From NCBI RefSeq assembly GCF_027596085.1, contig NC_072467.1:8795476-8859475 (forward strand): a DNA stretch of 64,000 bases, read 5' to 3'. Positions 1-13,470 of this stretch are shown here, in pieces. The notes beneath the pieces are model-generated. The model was not told the origin of the DNA and searched no databases. It saw only the letters and a list, made by a program, of their open reading frames with translations. The position numbers and the translations under genes were made by a program. This DNA comes from Anoplopoma fimbria. Its lineage: Eukaryota; Chordata; Actinopteri; Perciformes; Anoplopomatidae. The first letter of the stretch is position 1; the number at the start of each line of letters is the position of its first letter.

Positions 1-803
1 TAATCTCTCAATAATTTGATGGATTGTCATGATATTTGGTACATACTTTCATGATCAGGTTCAGAACACAGTTTTGATTTGATCAAGAAATGGGTTTTTT
101 TCCATCAACCAAAGAGTCTAATGTTCAATAACATCATCATATTCGTTATTCTTGAAGTCTCAGTTGAACAGTGGTCCTAATACTCCATTGTACCATCACT
201 GTGTAGTGCAATATCTTATATAGTCTGTATTGTTCAATTGTAGTCTGCACAATTCATTTGTATCGAGCTGTTATGCTCATATGCCCTAGCATTTTTCTCA
301 CATCATCTATCATCTTTTGTTATCATACACTGGATGCAGTCTTGGCCTCTTGCACATTCACTGGCTGGACACCTCTCACAGTAAGTGGTGGGGCACGCTC
401 TGCAAAACCCTGACGTTTCTAAGCTCCGGCAGAAGCACTTCTGTTGACAGGGAAGAGGTGGTTATGGAAACAAATCTTAAAAGCCTGTGTCTGAATGTAC
501 CATCTCCAGCAGACACTCTTCACCTCAAGCTCCTCTGAGAGCATGCAAATAGATTGCTTTGCCTGCGAGTCATGTTCAGGGGCTGGAGGATTTCTGGAAA
601 CTTGCATCTTGTCATAAAAAACCTGAATTTTTCAGAGTGTCATGGGATAGTGAGAGAGGTTTTTAGTGAGTGTGATGATAAAGCCGATGGTGTACTGTGA
701 TGATAACATTGTGATAGTGAAGAGATGACATCTATGTGTTAAGCTGGCTGTTTTTTATAATACTACAACTCATCTTCAACCCCCCCTTCCTTTGTGTCCC
801 CAG
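1..803. other. srgap1 intron (partial), no exon seen
   Basis: This stretch lies just upstream of the first srgap1 exon in the window. Both strands contain only short unrelated open frames. I see no splice-bounded coding segment, RNA gene or recognisable repeat. It is read as the 3' end of an intron whose 5' side is outside the window; it ends in a C-rich pyrimidine tract and a CAG acceptor at 801-803. Confidence 0.7.
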
Positions 804-2709
804 ATCAAAAAGACATCAGAGGCCACCCTGACCACGATCCAGGACATGGTGACCATTGAAGACTACGACGTGTCAGAGTGTTTCCACCACAGCCGGTCAA
901 CGGAGTCGGTCAAGTCCACTGTGTCGGAGACGTACCTCAGCAAGCCCAGCATCGCCAAGAGGAGGGCCAACCAGCAGGAGACGGAGCAGTTCTACTTCAT
1001 GGTGAGTGGAGAAGTTGTACGAGAGAATAGGATGATAGTGGTTACAAGTGAGCAAATACAAAGAAAAAAAGGACTTCAGAGATATCTTTTTGTTTCTGTA
1101 TGAAAATAGAAATAACTCTCTTTTAGACTCTTTTTGAAGCCTTGATTAGCTTTCTATACTTAGACTTTTTAAAAGAAGAGGAGTCATAGTCCTCTTGTCT
1201 GGTCATATACTCACACATTTCTGCAAAATAAATCTGAGAATATGAACTTGAAGCTTTTATCTGGACTTTAAAAAGCTTAATCCATGCATGTAAATTCTGT
1301 TAGGATCTAAAGTCTGAATCTCATCCAAAAAGTGCCTTTGAAATCAATGATTGGCTGGCAGAGGGGTAGCTCTCCCAAAATGTTTCCATTTTTTAAGAGC
1401 TAACTGCTATCGTGTTCCCATCTGAAGATGGACATGCTCTGATAAAAGCTTTAAAAAGACTCTCGCCGTGTCCTTTGCCCTCGGCTTTTTCTTATCGTAG
1501 ATTGCTGTTTTAAGAGCGGTCGCTCTGGCTTGGCACTCAGGGCCGCTGTGTAATTACTCTCAATTCTCCACAGAAATTCCGGGAGTTTCTGGAGGGCAGT
1601 AATCTCATCACCAAACTGCAGGCCAAACATGACTTGCTGAAGAGGACACTTGGTGAAGGTACAGTCACGACCCCTTTGCTTTAATACTCTAATCTGATCA
1701 CTGTTCCTCTCAATGTCAAATCCTCTTTCCCACAATTTGTACGTCCCTTTCTTCAAGCCAAAGTGAGGATGTATATGAACCCTAATCAGTGTCCAAACAG
1801 CCAACTTAGTAATGTAGTCTTACATTTTCAGCAATTTTTTCGTGGCAAATTTTGTATTGTTTGCCTGCTTTTCCTGCTACTTAAAGCTTCTAGATGGCAA
1901 TCTGGGTTTTTAACCAGGCGAGCTGATGGGGATTGTGAACATTATAATCCGTCTCAGTGATTGATTTGCTCCCAACTTAATGGACCGCTGTGCGTTAGAG
2001 GGTTGACGGTCATTACAATGGGCTCTCCTTGTACTACATTGGAGGGATCTCCTCGAGGCCTCAGCTAATCTACCGTCAACCCAGCGAGTGTCAGTCACTC
2101 TTTGCTCTAACCAGCATTCCTGGTGGTCTCAGTCAAACTGTCCACTTAATGACAAATGGAGCCGTGTGCTAACGAGGAAGAGCTTCTCCCACACGCTCCT
2201 TAATCATATTGTTGTCAATGAGCTGGACTACAGCATGACTCACTCAGACACACAGACAGGTCAGATCCTGTTCATGGGAACAGATGGCCACACAAACGTG
2301 TGGAAGCTATTTTGTGCTTAATCTTACTTTTCCTCTCCAAACTTGTAACTGTGTGTGTTTCTATAATGATTAGTCTGTCTTCGTGACTATGTCAGTTGTA
2401 AACTTTATGCCAAGTGGATGTTTGTTTGTACTGTAGCTAAAGGGTTAGTTTTAGTTTCTGTGCAAGCTATGAGCCGTTGTGATCGTGTACGTAGGTGTGT
2501 GCATGGGTTTTGCTTGTGCTGCTCCAAGAGGCCAGCGGTCGTGGACAGATGGCAGGCTTCAAATGCATCACTAGCCAGATGCAGAATGCACCGCAGGGAC
2601 TTTAGAGTCAGGTCCTGGCATGTCCACACATCTAACTTCCCCTCACATCTCTTCCCTTCTCTCTCTTCACCCGCAGGCCACAGAGCTGACTACATGACCA
2701 CAAGGTAAG

Positions 2710-2755
<46 letters not shown>

Positions 2756-5700
2756 CAGGGTCCCTGCATATCCAATACACACATATCCAGTCTACTTTTC
2801 TTTCAACAGCGACAGAAACATTTGTTACGTGTTAGAGCCCATCAAGGCGAGGACAGTTTACCTCTTGAAATTATCATGTCTAGTCCTCTGTGACCATGAA
2901 AGCAGAGGAGTTGGTGGGACTATGAAAAAAAACAAAAAACCTAGAGAGCACTGAGCAGATGTGCGGGCTTCTGTTATTTAAGCCCAACCTGGTATGTTGC
3001 CGCGGCGTTACTGTACTTCCTATAGCCAACCTTAGTCAGGCCTGTAAAGAGACTGAGAGGTGGTAGAGTTGAATGTTTAACCTCAGAAAGGAGGAAAAGA
3101 GAGGAGAGGAGAATTTGCATGAAATGTAAATGTTGTATTTAGTTTCAAAGAGGAGCGAATAGGAACAAATGAGTCAGTTCTCCTTAGTCTTACTTTTGCA
3201 TCTTTGAAAACAGATTGTTGTGCTGCATATTTCACAAAAACTTGATTTTACAAGAAATGTTTTCAGTTCTTCATAAGTTTCAACTAAATGGCTATGGAGT
3301 CATGGCAGTGAACAACTACTTAGATTAGCACATTTTTTAAGCTAAATTACAAAAAAAAATCCTTACTCTCAGCTTCTCCTTAGTAATCATTTGTTGCAGT
3401 AGAAGTGCTGGGGGTGTATGCCTAATGACACAGTTGTATTCATAGTGCAAATTTCTCCAGATATATTGCATGATCAGATAACACCTTTAGGCTTTTCTTG
3501 CAGAATAATTCTGTCACTATGATTGAGCAGCAGAAAGGACCAAAGTCCAGGACTCTTTTAATCTCAGTCCTACAGGTCACAAGAAGCCAAATTCCATTAA
3601 GTCACAAACGCATGCACACATATCCACACAGACTCATAGAGGCAGTCCCCCGCAGGGCCTGTCATGAGGTAGAGGATGACACATTGGACTCTCCCAGCGG
3701 GTCGGATATTTCACTGGCTTGTGATATCGTGTGGAGAAAGAAAAGACGGGATTATAAAGCAAAAGTTAATTCATGGGTTTCAGCGGTGTCTGAAAATACC
3801 CTCATTCACCTGTCCATCATCTTGAGTCGAAGGGTTTTAAAGATTAGCCAGTCTCAACTTCAGTTCAAGTTTTTAAAGGACATCAAGGTTATTGGAGAAT
3901 AGATGAACTACTCCAAAAGGAAAACTGCATTGTTTACTTATTCTAATTCATTCTTTGTATTCTAGACATCCCAATGGTCCATTCAAAACCCACACCGGCA
4001 CCCGGCGGGCTAGACCCCGCTCTGTTTTTAATGTTAGGTTATTTAATGGCAATTTGGAGTCATTTATCAAGGTACTCATTACCAGTCTGCCCGCTTGACA
4101 TTGCTCCTCCTCCTATCTATTTTCTGTCTTGCTCTGGCTTTCTGACCATTTTGGTGGGTTCCCCCAAAGCACTTAAGCTTTGATTTATCTTTTACCAACA
4201 AACAACAACAACATAGTTGTTGGATTGTGGAAACCTTCCTCATGAGTCAGTGAGCTCTGGCAGTCTGGGTCTGAGATGTGATGGTGGCTCTGATAGATTT
4301 GGAGGGCTGCAGGAAGAGAGGAATGGCAGTTGGAGGGATACATTTTGGTCTAAGTCAGCTCCCGTGACTCACTGCTGACCTGCCATCACTGAGCCGCTCT
4401 GGCAGAGATATTCTCGCCTCCCTCCCCGGAGCAAGAGGCCAGAGAATACAGCAGGATAACTGGCAGTCAGGGAGCAGATGCCAGACTGATGAGCTGTGCT
4501 GCCTCCTCTCCTCCTGCCTTCTCACTAGTGGCCGTGTCCGGTCCGGCCCGGTCCGGTCCACTTCCCATTGTTTCCTTCTGGGTTTGAAGCCAGCACAGAG
4601 TTGAATGAGGGTGCGCTCTTAGTAAAAGCTTTGGTGGGCAGCTGCTGTGGTCCTAATCTGGGTCTTGCTTTTTCTCTCTATTTCTTTTTCTCTGCGACAC
4701 TTCTCTGTAGCCGTGGACGACGGAACTCACACGCTCGACATCAGGTAGACACCTTGAAGCATCTTGGGGGGCCCCTCGCTGCTTGCCTGCATTTCCTTTA
4801 TCTGTCCTGCCCTAACAACACTTTCATATCATGTTGTCTATATCTTGTTTGTTTCCTGACTTCTTTGAGTAGACTGAGACAGACTGAATTGAAGCTTTTC
4901 CCCTTAAACAGAGATGTTGCAGAAAACTGTATCTTTAGTTTCAATTATGTTTCCCAGCATGAAGCCCTCCCAACTTCAAAAGTGGTATTGGATCATCTGA
5001 TATAAAGCCGTCATCCCGAGTCTCGCATATCCAAAGAGATAGTATTACATAATCCTGCTGCACTAGACCTAAACACTCACGGCTCCACTCCAACGATAGA
5101 TAGTCAATTTTGGCACACACCTGAGGGCTGTAAACAGATCCACTGTATCATTAAAAGCATGTACTGAGTCCCTGTCCAGCACTGAGCCTCAGGAGCAGCT
5201 GGCACCGAGGCAGAACAAGGCTGCAGTCCACCTCTAAGTGCGTGAGAGGAATGTGTATTCTCTGAAGGAGACAGTGCTGCTCCTCTGAAACGCCACTCTT
5301 GCTCCGAGCTCCCTATTGAGTGTGTTGCTCTTTAGATAAGATCCTCTTAATTTAAACAGCGGGTGCACTTGATAGCTAGCATAACAACACTTAAAGTATA
5401 TTTAGCAGCAATGGAGGCCTAAACAAAATGTGTTTGACTACAGCTTTGTACATGCTTGTTGGAGCTAGTCAGTAATATTTGTATATTTTCAGATATTTCA
5501 CAGTCATTGAGTTATTATGGGAGACTGGGCATGAACAATTAAAAAGCTGGTCACCTCAATCTGTCTCAGTAAGATCTCAAAAAGGTAACCCTCATTTTGT
5601 ATGTAAACTCACCAACTTCACTCACACTGGGTATGCATGTCTACATACTTTTAACTTCATGTTTCTGTTAGAGCCCGACCGATACAGTTTTTTTGTATCT

Positions 5701-8700
5701 TTACTTTGATACATCATTATCCCATGATGTATTTTATGTTTTGAAAAAAGCAATTTATTGCAATAGATTTTAATCATTCTTAATTGTTGATAGCATTCTC
5801 AAAGCGATATCTGTCATGTATCTGTCGGGCTTTAGCTCTTGTTCATGTATTACAAATGGCAAATTAAACATGATCTGACATTTGGGTGTTTTTGTTTACT
5901 TTGCCTTCAAAGGACTCTGGACAAGCTATCCCCCGTGTGGTTGAAAGCTGTATTCGCTGCATAAATTTGTATGGTGAGTTGGTTGTTGTTTTCAATTCAG
6001 CTAAGTGATCATGGCTTGATGTCTTTATTTATATTTTCTTTGATGAATTCTTCTCAAAAATCGACTTCACCCAGCCTCATTTCCACATCTATGTGACTTT
6101 GGTGAAAAGTGACACTGCCAGCGATATCCAGGCATTAATTGTTTTGGGTGTGTACATAGTTTTTCATGTTGGGGTTTTCTCAGTGTTCAGTCATGGGAAA
6201 ATGCAGATTCCATCCTGTTTACAGCGGCGCAGCCTTTTTACACCCAGTTTCCCAAACATACTGTGAGACAGATAGCTTAGCCTGGCACAAGTGATGAGTT
6301 ATGCTATTTGTTTTAAACCACATTGAAAAAGACACTGAATGAATGCGTGTAAACACAAACATTAGGCATTTAAGAAGTGACAGTTAGGAGGTTCCATGGT
6401 TTGCAGGCTCGTTTGCTACATCTTATTCAGCAGCGGACTGATGAAATGTAAAAGAGGCAAACCGCAGACTAATCATGCTTCCTCCTGACCTCTGACCTCT
6501 CCCCTTATTAAGTCCTAATCCCAGCCGGAAGACGCTTCAGTACAGCTTGATTGCAGCCTCCCAGACTCATTAATTATCTTTAATTAGAAAAGTGAAGGGG
6601 CTTAAAAACCATGATGTGCCTTTTAGGTCCAACTAAAGAAGGTTTCATTTGCTGACTGAGGGAGTTTCTTTCTGTCAGTGGACTCTGTGAGTCACATCCT
6701 GTTTCTCTTTTTCGTTACCAACTCTTTGTTTTTCACCCTGCAGGCCTCCAACATCAAGGAATATTTCGTGTATCTGGATCCCAGCTGGAAGTCAATGACA
6801 TCAAGAACTCTTTCGAAAGAGGTACATGATTACTAATTATCACGTTATTTTGACCATATTTAGCCAGTGGGCTTTTGGAGTTGTCATTCAGGTGTATTTC
6901 ACATTAAATCATGTGCATTTTTAATAATTTAGGTTATCAAACTGACCTGCTCCCGTTTCTCTGTTTTAGGAAATGACCCCCTGACGGACGATGAGAACGG
7001 TCATGACATCAACTCAGTGGCTGGCGTTCTCAAACTATACTTCCGTGGTCTGGAAAACCCCCTTTTCCCCAAAGAGAGGTTCAATGATCTGCTGTCCTGC
7101 ATCAGTAAGAGCGCACGCACACATTATTGCTCAGTATCAGTAGTTTGATTCTGACTGCAAACTTTTGTTGTTGATCATGGCATGATTGCTATAATAAATA
7201 TTATTTTCTAGTGAATCTTTCTAGCGTTAAAATATTTTATTTTTGACATTCAAATGGTAAAATAATCTCACTCAGGTGGATCCTCACAGCTTTTTAACTG
7301 TGTCTGCAAAAGTTACAAATGCAGTAGTATATATGTTTCTATGTCTGATAATTGTTTGTGAATGCTTGCTAAAGCTTCTCTTATATATTCTTAATATGTG
7401 GTTGAAACACTGTCTCAAGCCTTCTTTATTATTTGCCAGCTTCTGCCAGGACTGCACTCCTCTTTAATTTGATTGTATTAGTTAGCATGATTAGCATAAT
7501 TTACACAATGTGTATTCCTTATAAAACATAGTCCTCAGATGAAATAATATGATTACCCTACGGTATTTGATCAAGCACTGAGAAGGATATTATCTGTCTT
7601 AAGTGGCACAAAGCTGGCAACGCTTATAGGATCGCATTGGAATGTTAAATGTCCGCAGCACTGAGCAGCGTTTGAATCTAGAGCTGAATCTACACTGAAG
7701 TCCTCATAAGAATAATCACATTGTCGTTTTGCTGTGACTCAGTTCACAGACCAGTCAGCTCTTTGTGTGGCTTGTTATGATCTTTTAAGACATTACATGG
7801 GGGGCTTTAGGCTCCGTTAAAGAACAATTGAACATGCACAGAGTCACATGGGCACAACGCATGCTATAATGCCTCGTGCAGCTTTGTGTGTGTGTTTGAG
7901 TATGTGTGTTTTTATGCTCATGCAGGCTTTTGTGTACTCGAGAGGGTGTGTCCAAGTGTGTTTCCTGGGTGTAGTTATACACATTTGTGCAGGAAGAGTG
8001 ATGGGGATTCCCTGTTTACATTCCCCAGCTCAACATGCTGGTGATTGCAGTGTGGGCTGAATGCCCAGCAGGCTCCATATTAAAAACCCTCTGCTTATTC
8101 CATATGGAGCAGCTCAGACCAGCTACAAGATCACTTTTCCATTTAACTGCTCGCCGTTGACTGTGTATTTTTCACCGGCATACTGCAGTATCTGGTATCT
8201 TTTCATTTGGGAATTTGCAGCAGGGATTTTTTGTGCGTGGGTGTTCTCACACCGGTGTTTGTAGGTGATGTATAAACGTGCATTGGAGTAGATCTTAAAA
8301 TAGTAGCTTCTGAAGTGCTCAGGAGCCTCGCAGAAACCAACTTAGGTATTCATGAAAAATGAAATACATCACAAGTATCCCAGAAGCCCAAATCCCAGAT
8401 GGCACAAAGTGGCTGGAGGGTGACAGGGCTATTTTTAGCAGCCAGCAGAGCCCTAGCTCGGCCAAATAGAAAAGGAGCAAATGTGATAATAATGAGCGAC
8501 ATGAAGGTCGGCAGTCTAGCATGTTGATAAAGGAAAAAGATTTTAAAGGCTTTGTTTTTGTTTGAAGTGATGATAATGTTCCTGCATTAAATATGTTTGA
8601 GAAAGAGTAAGTCATTAGTTGGTAATATCCTTATTTCTGGAGGCGTAATAAAAGAGTGAAAGAATAAGAGAGCCACGACACAAATGGATTTAGAGAGATG

Positions 8701-11700
8701 CTGGTTTCATTTAGAGCAGGAAAAAACGACTTAGCAGCCTCGTCGTCAGGTGCTATCGTAAAGTGCTGACTTCCTTCTCCACTTCCACTTCCTCTTCCTC
8801 TTCCTCTTCCTCTTCGGTGTCAGCAGAGGAACATAGGCTAAGGTGAAGGTCGCCACCACAAAGTTGATATATTTCCCACGGCCTCTACACACGCAGGATT
8901 CATATCTCTGCATTAGACAACTTTGCTGGTTCAGAGTCTTACAGTAATATAGTATGGCTTCAATACGCTCTTGTATTTCTATGCTGGGACTTGTAATTAT
9001 GTTGACATCATCAGGTAGATGATGTTGTGCATTGGACATGCAGTAGAAGCGAATGGATGGAAGCAAAGAAGTCTTTAGTAATTGAATGATATTTTTTCTT
9101 TGTTGTTTTTTTGCTGCTCTAGGAATAGAGAACCTGTATGAGAGAGCGCTGTACATCCGTAAGATCCTTCTGACCATTCCAAGATCAGTCCTCATCGTCA
9201 TGCGCTACCTCTTCGCCTTCCTCAACCAGTAAGTTCATAGACCAGTAAATCCATCCTGTCTGTCACTCTCACCACTTCATGAAATGTCACTATGAGTTAA
9301 GAGCTTTCATATTCTGTCAGTCATGATTTGATCTGAAATTTTGTCCCAAGTGCAATGTCCTCCTCACTCGGCCTTAACTTGGTCTCCTTGTCCCTGTCTC
9401 CACTTTCCTACCTTCTCCCATCCACCCTCCTCTCTCCAGCCTGTCCCAGTACAGTGACGAGAACATGATGGACCCGTACAACCTGGCCATATGCTTCGGC
9501 CCCACGCTCATGCCCACACCAGAATGCCAGGACCAGGTCTCCTGCCAGGCCCACGTCAACGAGATCGTCAAGACCATCATCATCCACCATGAGACCATCT
9601 TTCCTGATCCCAAAGAGCTGGAAGGGCCCATCTATGAGAAGTGTATGGCTGGAGGAGACTATTGGTGAGGAATGATGCCTGGAGCTGGAATTGCCATTAT
9701 TTCACTATCCAAACATGACATCATTTTTCAAGTCATAAGTTTCTTGTTTGAAAGACTCAAATTACTTTGTCTCAACTTTTGCTCTTTGACAAGACACGCA
9801 CTATGTAGCTACTAGGCCACTGTGTAGCTACTAGGCCACTGTGTCACCGGCATCTGAAGGTCAAGTTTTAGGTTATCCAGGATTAAAAGGGAAGCTGGAA
9901 AGCATTCTGATGAGATCACTTCATGCAGCTGCATAAATTACCTAAACGACCAGAGGTTAGAGAGTCGGACAGACACCGGTGGTTTTCTTCTACCAGTTTC
10001 TTTTTTTCTTTTCTTTTCTTTTTTATTCTTTTTTTTTTTTTTTTTTTTTACCCTGGATGGAACGGAGGCACGCAGCCAAACCTCCTTCATTAGGGACTCA
10101 CTCAACATGCAGGTATGCGTGGGCTCTCAATGCTGCAGCTGTGTCAGAAGTTTGTCAGTGGAGTTGATATGAGTAATTACACTCACCAATTATGCGTCTG
10201 TGGTTCAGGAACATGACGAGGCAGAGCATGTTTCAGTGCTGACTTTAGATGGCGGACCCTTTTTTTTATGATAAAACAGGTTGAAACAATCACTTTGATT
10301 ACCGTGATTGTGCCAGGAAGAAAAAGAACGGTCACAAAGCAGGGAACGGGGTGATTAGGTGAATTGCAGCACATGCTGGAGTCAAACAGACCTGAGACAA
10401 ACCTGAGGCCCTTTGCCAGCTCTACATCTGTAAGCAGTGCTTATCGCTTGTTCACTACTCTCTTAATCTGTTTCTGTTTCTCCTCTCTTATGCCCCAACA
10501 TCACCACCGTCTGACAAGGATTTAGCCCTGGCTTGAGCTTATCACCCCCCCAGCACAACCAGGCCTGCCCACCCTCTCCCCGGCAACGCACTTTTAGTAC
10601 CGGGGAGATTTGTTGTCCTGGCTGCCTCCCTTTCTTGCAGAAGAGGAGGTGGCTGGTGACATGCTAGTATGGGAGGAGACATTCAGTTCCTGGCAGGGGT
10701 AATCTGTGTCTGTGGCATTACCGACAGCTCACTCAGTACGGGGCCAGAAGAAGACCATTTAGAAAAAGAGGCCCAACCAGAGATAGAGGCTCTAAGCCTC
10801 TCACAGAATAACGACCGCTATTTGAACTTCTTTTAGGTCTTATTAGTTATGAAAAAAATAACTCCATTCGTCCTTGGCATCAACGCTGTAATGAGATTTG
10901 ACTGTTGGGATTTGAGCAAAAAGTCTTATGTTTCAAACTGAATTACGAGATAAAGTGTCCTCAAACGACTTTCATTTCCTGTAAGAAAAATAAATGATGA
11001 GAGAGATCAGGGCCTTTTGCCTGTTTTGAAACTCTCCCTTGACCGCGGACGCTGCCTTGGCTGTGACCCTGACCGTTTGCATGTTGTCCCCAACAGTGAG
11101 AGCCCCTACAGTGAGCATGGAGCCCTGGAGGAAGTAGAAAACGAGGGAGGGACAGAGACACATACCAGCGAGGACGGTGAGTCACTATACAAATGTGAAT
11201 GTATGCATGCAGTACATAATAACACACTTACTTCAATTATATGTGTAAATTTGTCCTTTTTGCACCATTATTATGTTCCATCAAACTGTATTTTGAATTT
11301 GAATGAATTTAACTTAACTATCCCACCACAACACACAAACTGATCCATAAAGTAAAATGCTGTACTCGTCTGCCCATATGCCATGTCCATATTGAAACTC
11401 TCCCTTGTGTCCATGGTGCTGCGAGGGTTCAATCCAGCTCACTGCAACTAATCCCGCCTTTCAGCCTGTTAAATGCAGTATCCTCCAAGGCTCAGGGAAC
11501 TGGGCTCACAGTGATAGACCACCATTCATATTCTAATGATTTTGCTTCTCCCTTGGGGCCATGAGACACTTCCACTTAGAACTGTTGTTTTCTAAGGGTC
11601 ACATTCTTGGTTAAAATTTCCAATTCCCTTAAAAAATGTTTCTTGAATTTGTAACAGAATAACATATGTATGGAGTATGTGTCAAAAGTTTCAGGTTTTA

Positions 11701-13409
11701 ATAGCTTTCCAAATATTATACATCTGTGTTTTCTCTACGTTCAACTACATTTCCATGTGCCCAAGAGAAATATGAGGGGTAAAAAAAAAACACCAGGCTC
11801 ATTTAGACACTATCAGGATACAATATATTTATACTGGTGGGACACTTGTATTTGTGTGATCATGAATGTCGTCCTTTGTTTGAGTGAAAGGAATACCAGT
11901 TGGTTTGGTCCAAATCAATTATTGAATGAGTTAGTTGAAACCAAAACATCAGCAGGGGTCAGACATTACTGTTTTACATCCCGCGGAAAAGCAGGAAAAG
12001 ACAATAAAACTTCCAGCTCATTTAAAAGTGATAAATATCCGAGGCACAGAGCTTACCACCTGAGACAAAAACAGTCAACCTATAGTTGAGCTGAGTCACC
12101 ATATCTTACCTTAGTAACAGACTTCCCTAAACCTGTTGCCATGGTGACAACTGCCCCAATCGTGTCTCCTTTTCACACCCAGAGATTTTTTTAGGGGCTC
12201 TGTGTCACCATTCGTCATCAGTCTCCATAAACCAAAGTAGGAGAGTATGGAAATCTGGTAGTTCTCTTCTTCCAAATTAAAGTCATCAACTGGATGTCCT
12301 TCTTAAATAAAAAGGACATCTGATTAGACAAGGAAACTGCTCTCTGTAAGAATTCCCACTGTAAAACACAGATGGCAGCTATCAACTCTTTGATTAAATA
12401 ATGGAAGATTATGTTTTTTCCAGAAATCCCTTGCTACCATGAATTTATTCCAAAAGCCTCTCTGAGCTGACTGGGAGGATGTCCTCCCTGACTTGAGCCT
12501 CTCCCTACAGAGTCTTGAACTGTGGTCAAGTTATTGTCGTCAGTTATTTTTAAATCCCTGTGACCTCATTTGGATTTCAGACACAAAACGAACCCTCTTT
12601 TCCTGTTTGCTTACCAGCAGCTGATTCTGCAGACGGAATTAGTTAGATGTTAACTCTCTTCTCAAGGGAAGCAGAATGTGTTTGTCCTCTTTACCCTTAA
12701 AGTAAATGTACAAAAGACAGACAGAGAGGAGTAAAAGTTATTCCACATTTTGGTTTAAGTAGCTGTCCGGAAATGGTCTCGTCGGTGCTGCCCTGCCCAG
12801 CCTGCTCCGGGCCAACACACATGACGGCCTCATGGACTGTGGCTGTCATGCCATGTCTGTTTTTACAGGGGCAATTCTCGTACACCATCAATACATTGAT
12901 GTTCTATCTGCTGGTAAATTTGCTACAAGGTCAAAGAAAAGGTGAACAATACATTGATTATGTATCACCTTGTCGTAGAAGGATGACCTTGTTGTCAAAT
13001 GCTCGAGGCAAACTATACAGGCGGTGTATTTTACTGTTCAGGGAGCGTCATCCTTTTTCCCCATAAAGAGCCACGTCCAACCCGCTTTCATCTTTTCCAG
13101 TCCAGCATGAAGTCTCCTACTCTGTTTGGACCAGCAATCACTGGAGATTTATATTTTTCTTCAGGGAAAAAGGTTTATAGGATAGAAAAGGGGTAGAAAA
13201 AGTGTTTTATACCCTCTCCTATTGTATTGATCCAACCCATATCTCACACCAGGCTTCTGCTCCCCTATTTCTGTGTATGAACATGGATGTAGAGAAACAT
13301 CCAGCCTGACTCTGCTCCACTGGCTTGTGTAAGACATCTGACAGTTTGGATCTTACACACCACAGGACTCCAGCACTCAGGGTTCAACATTTCTTTAACT
13401 CCAGTGCGT

Positions 13410-13470
<61 letters not shown>

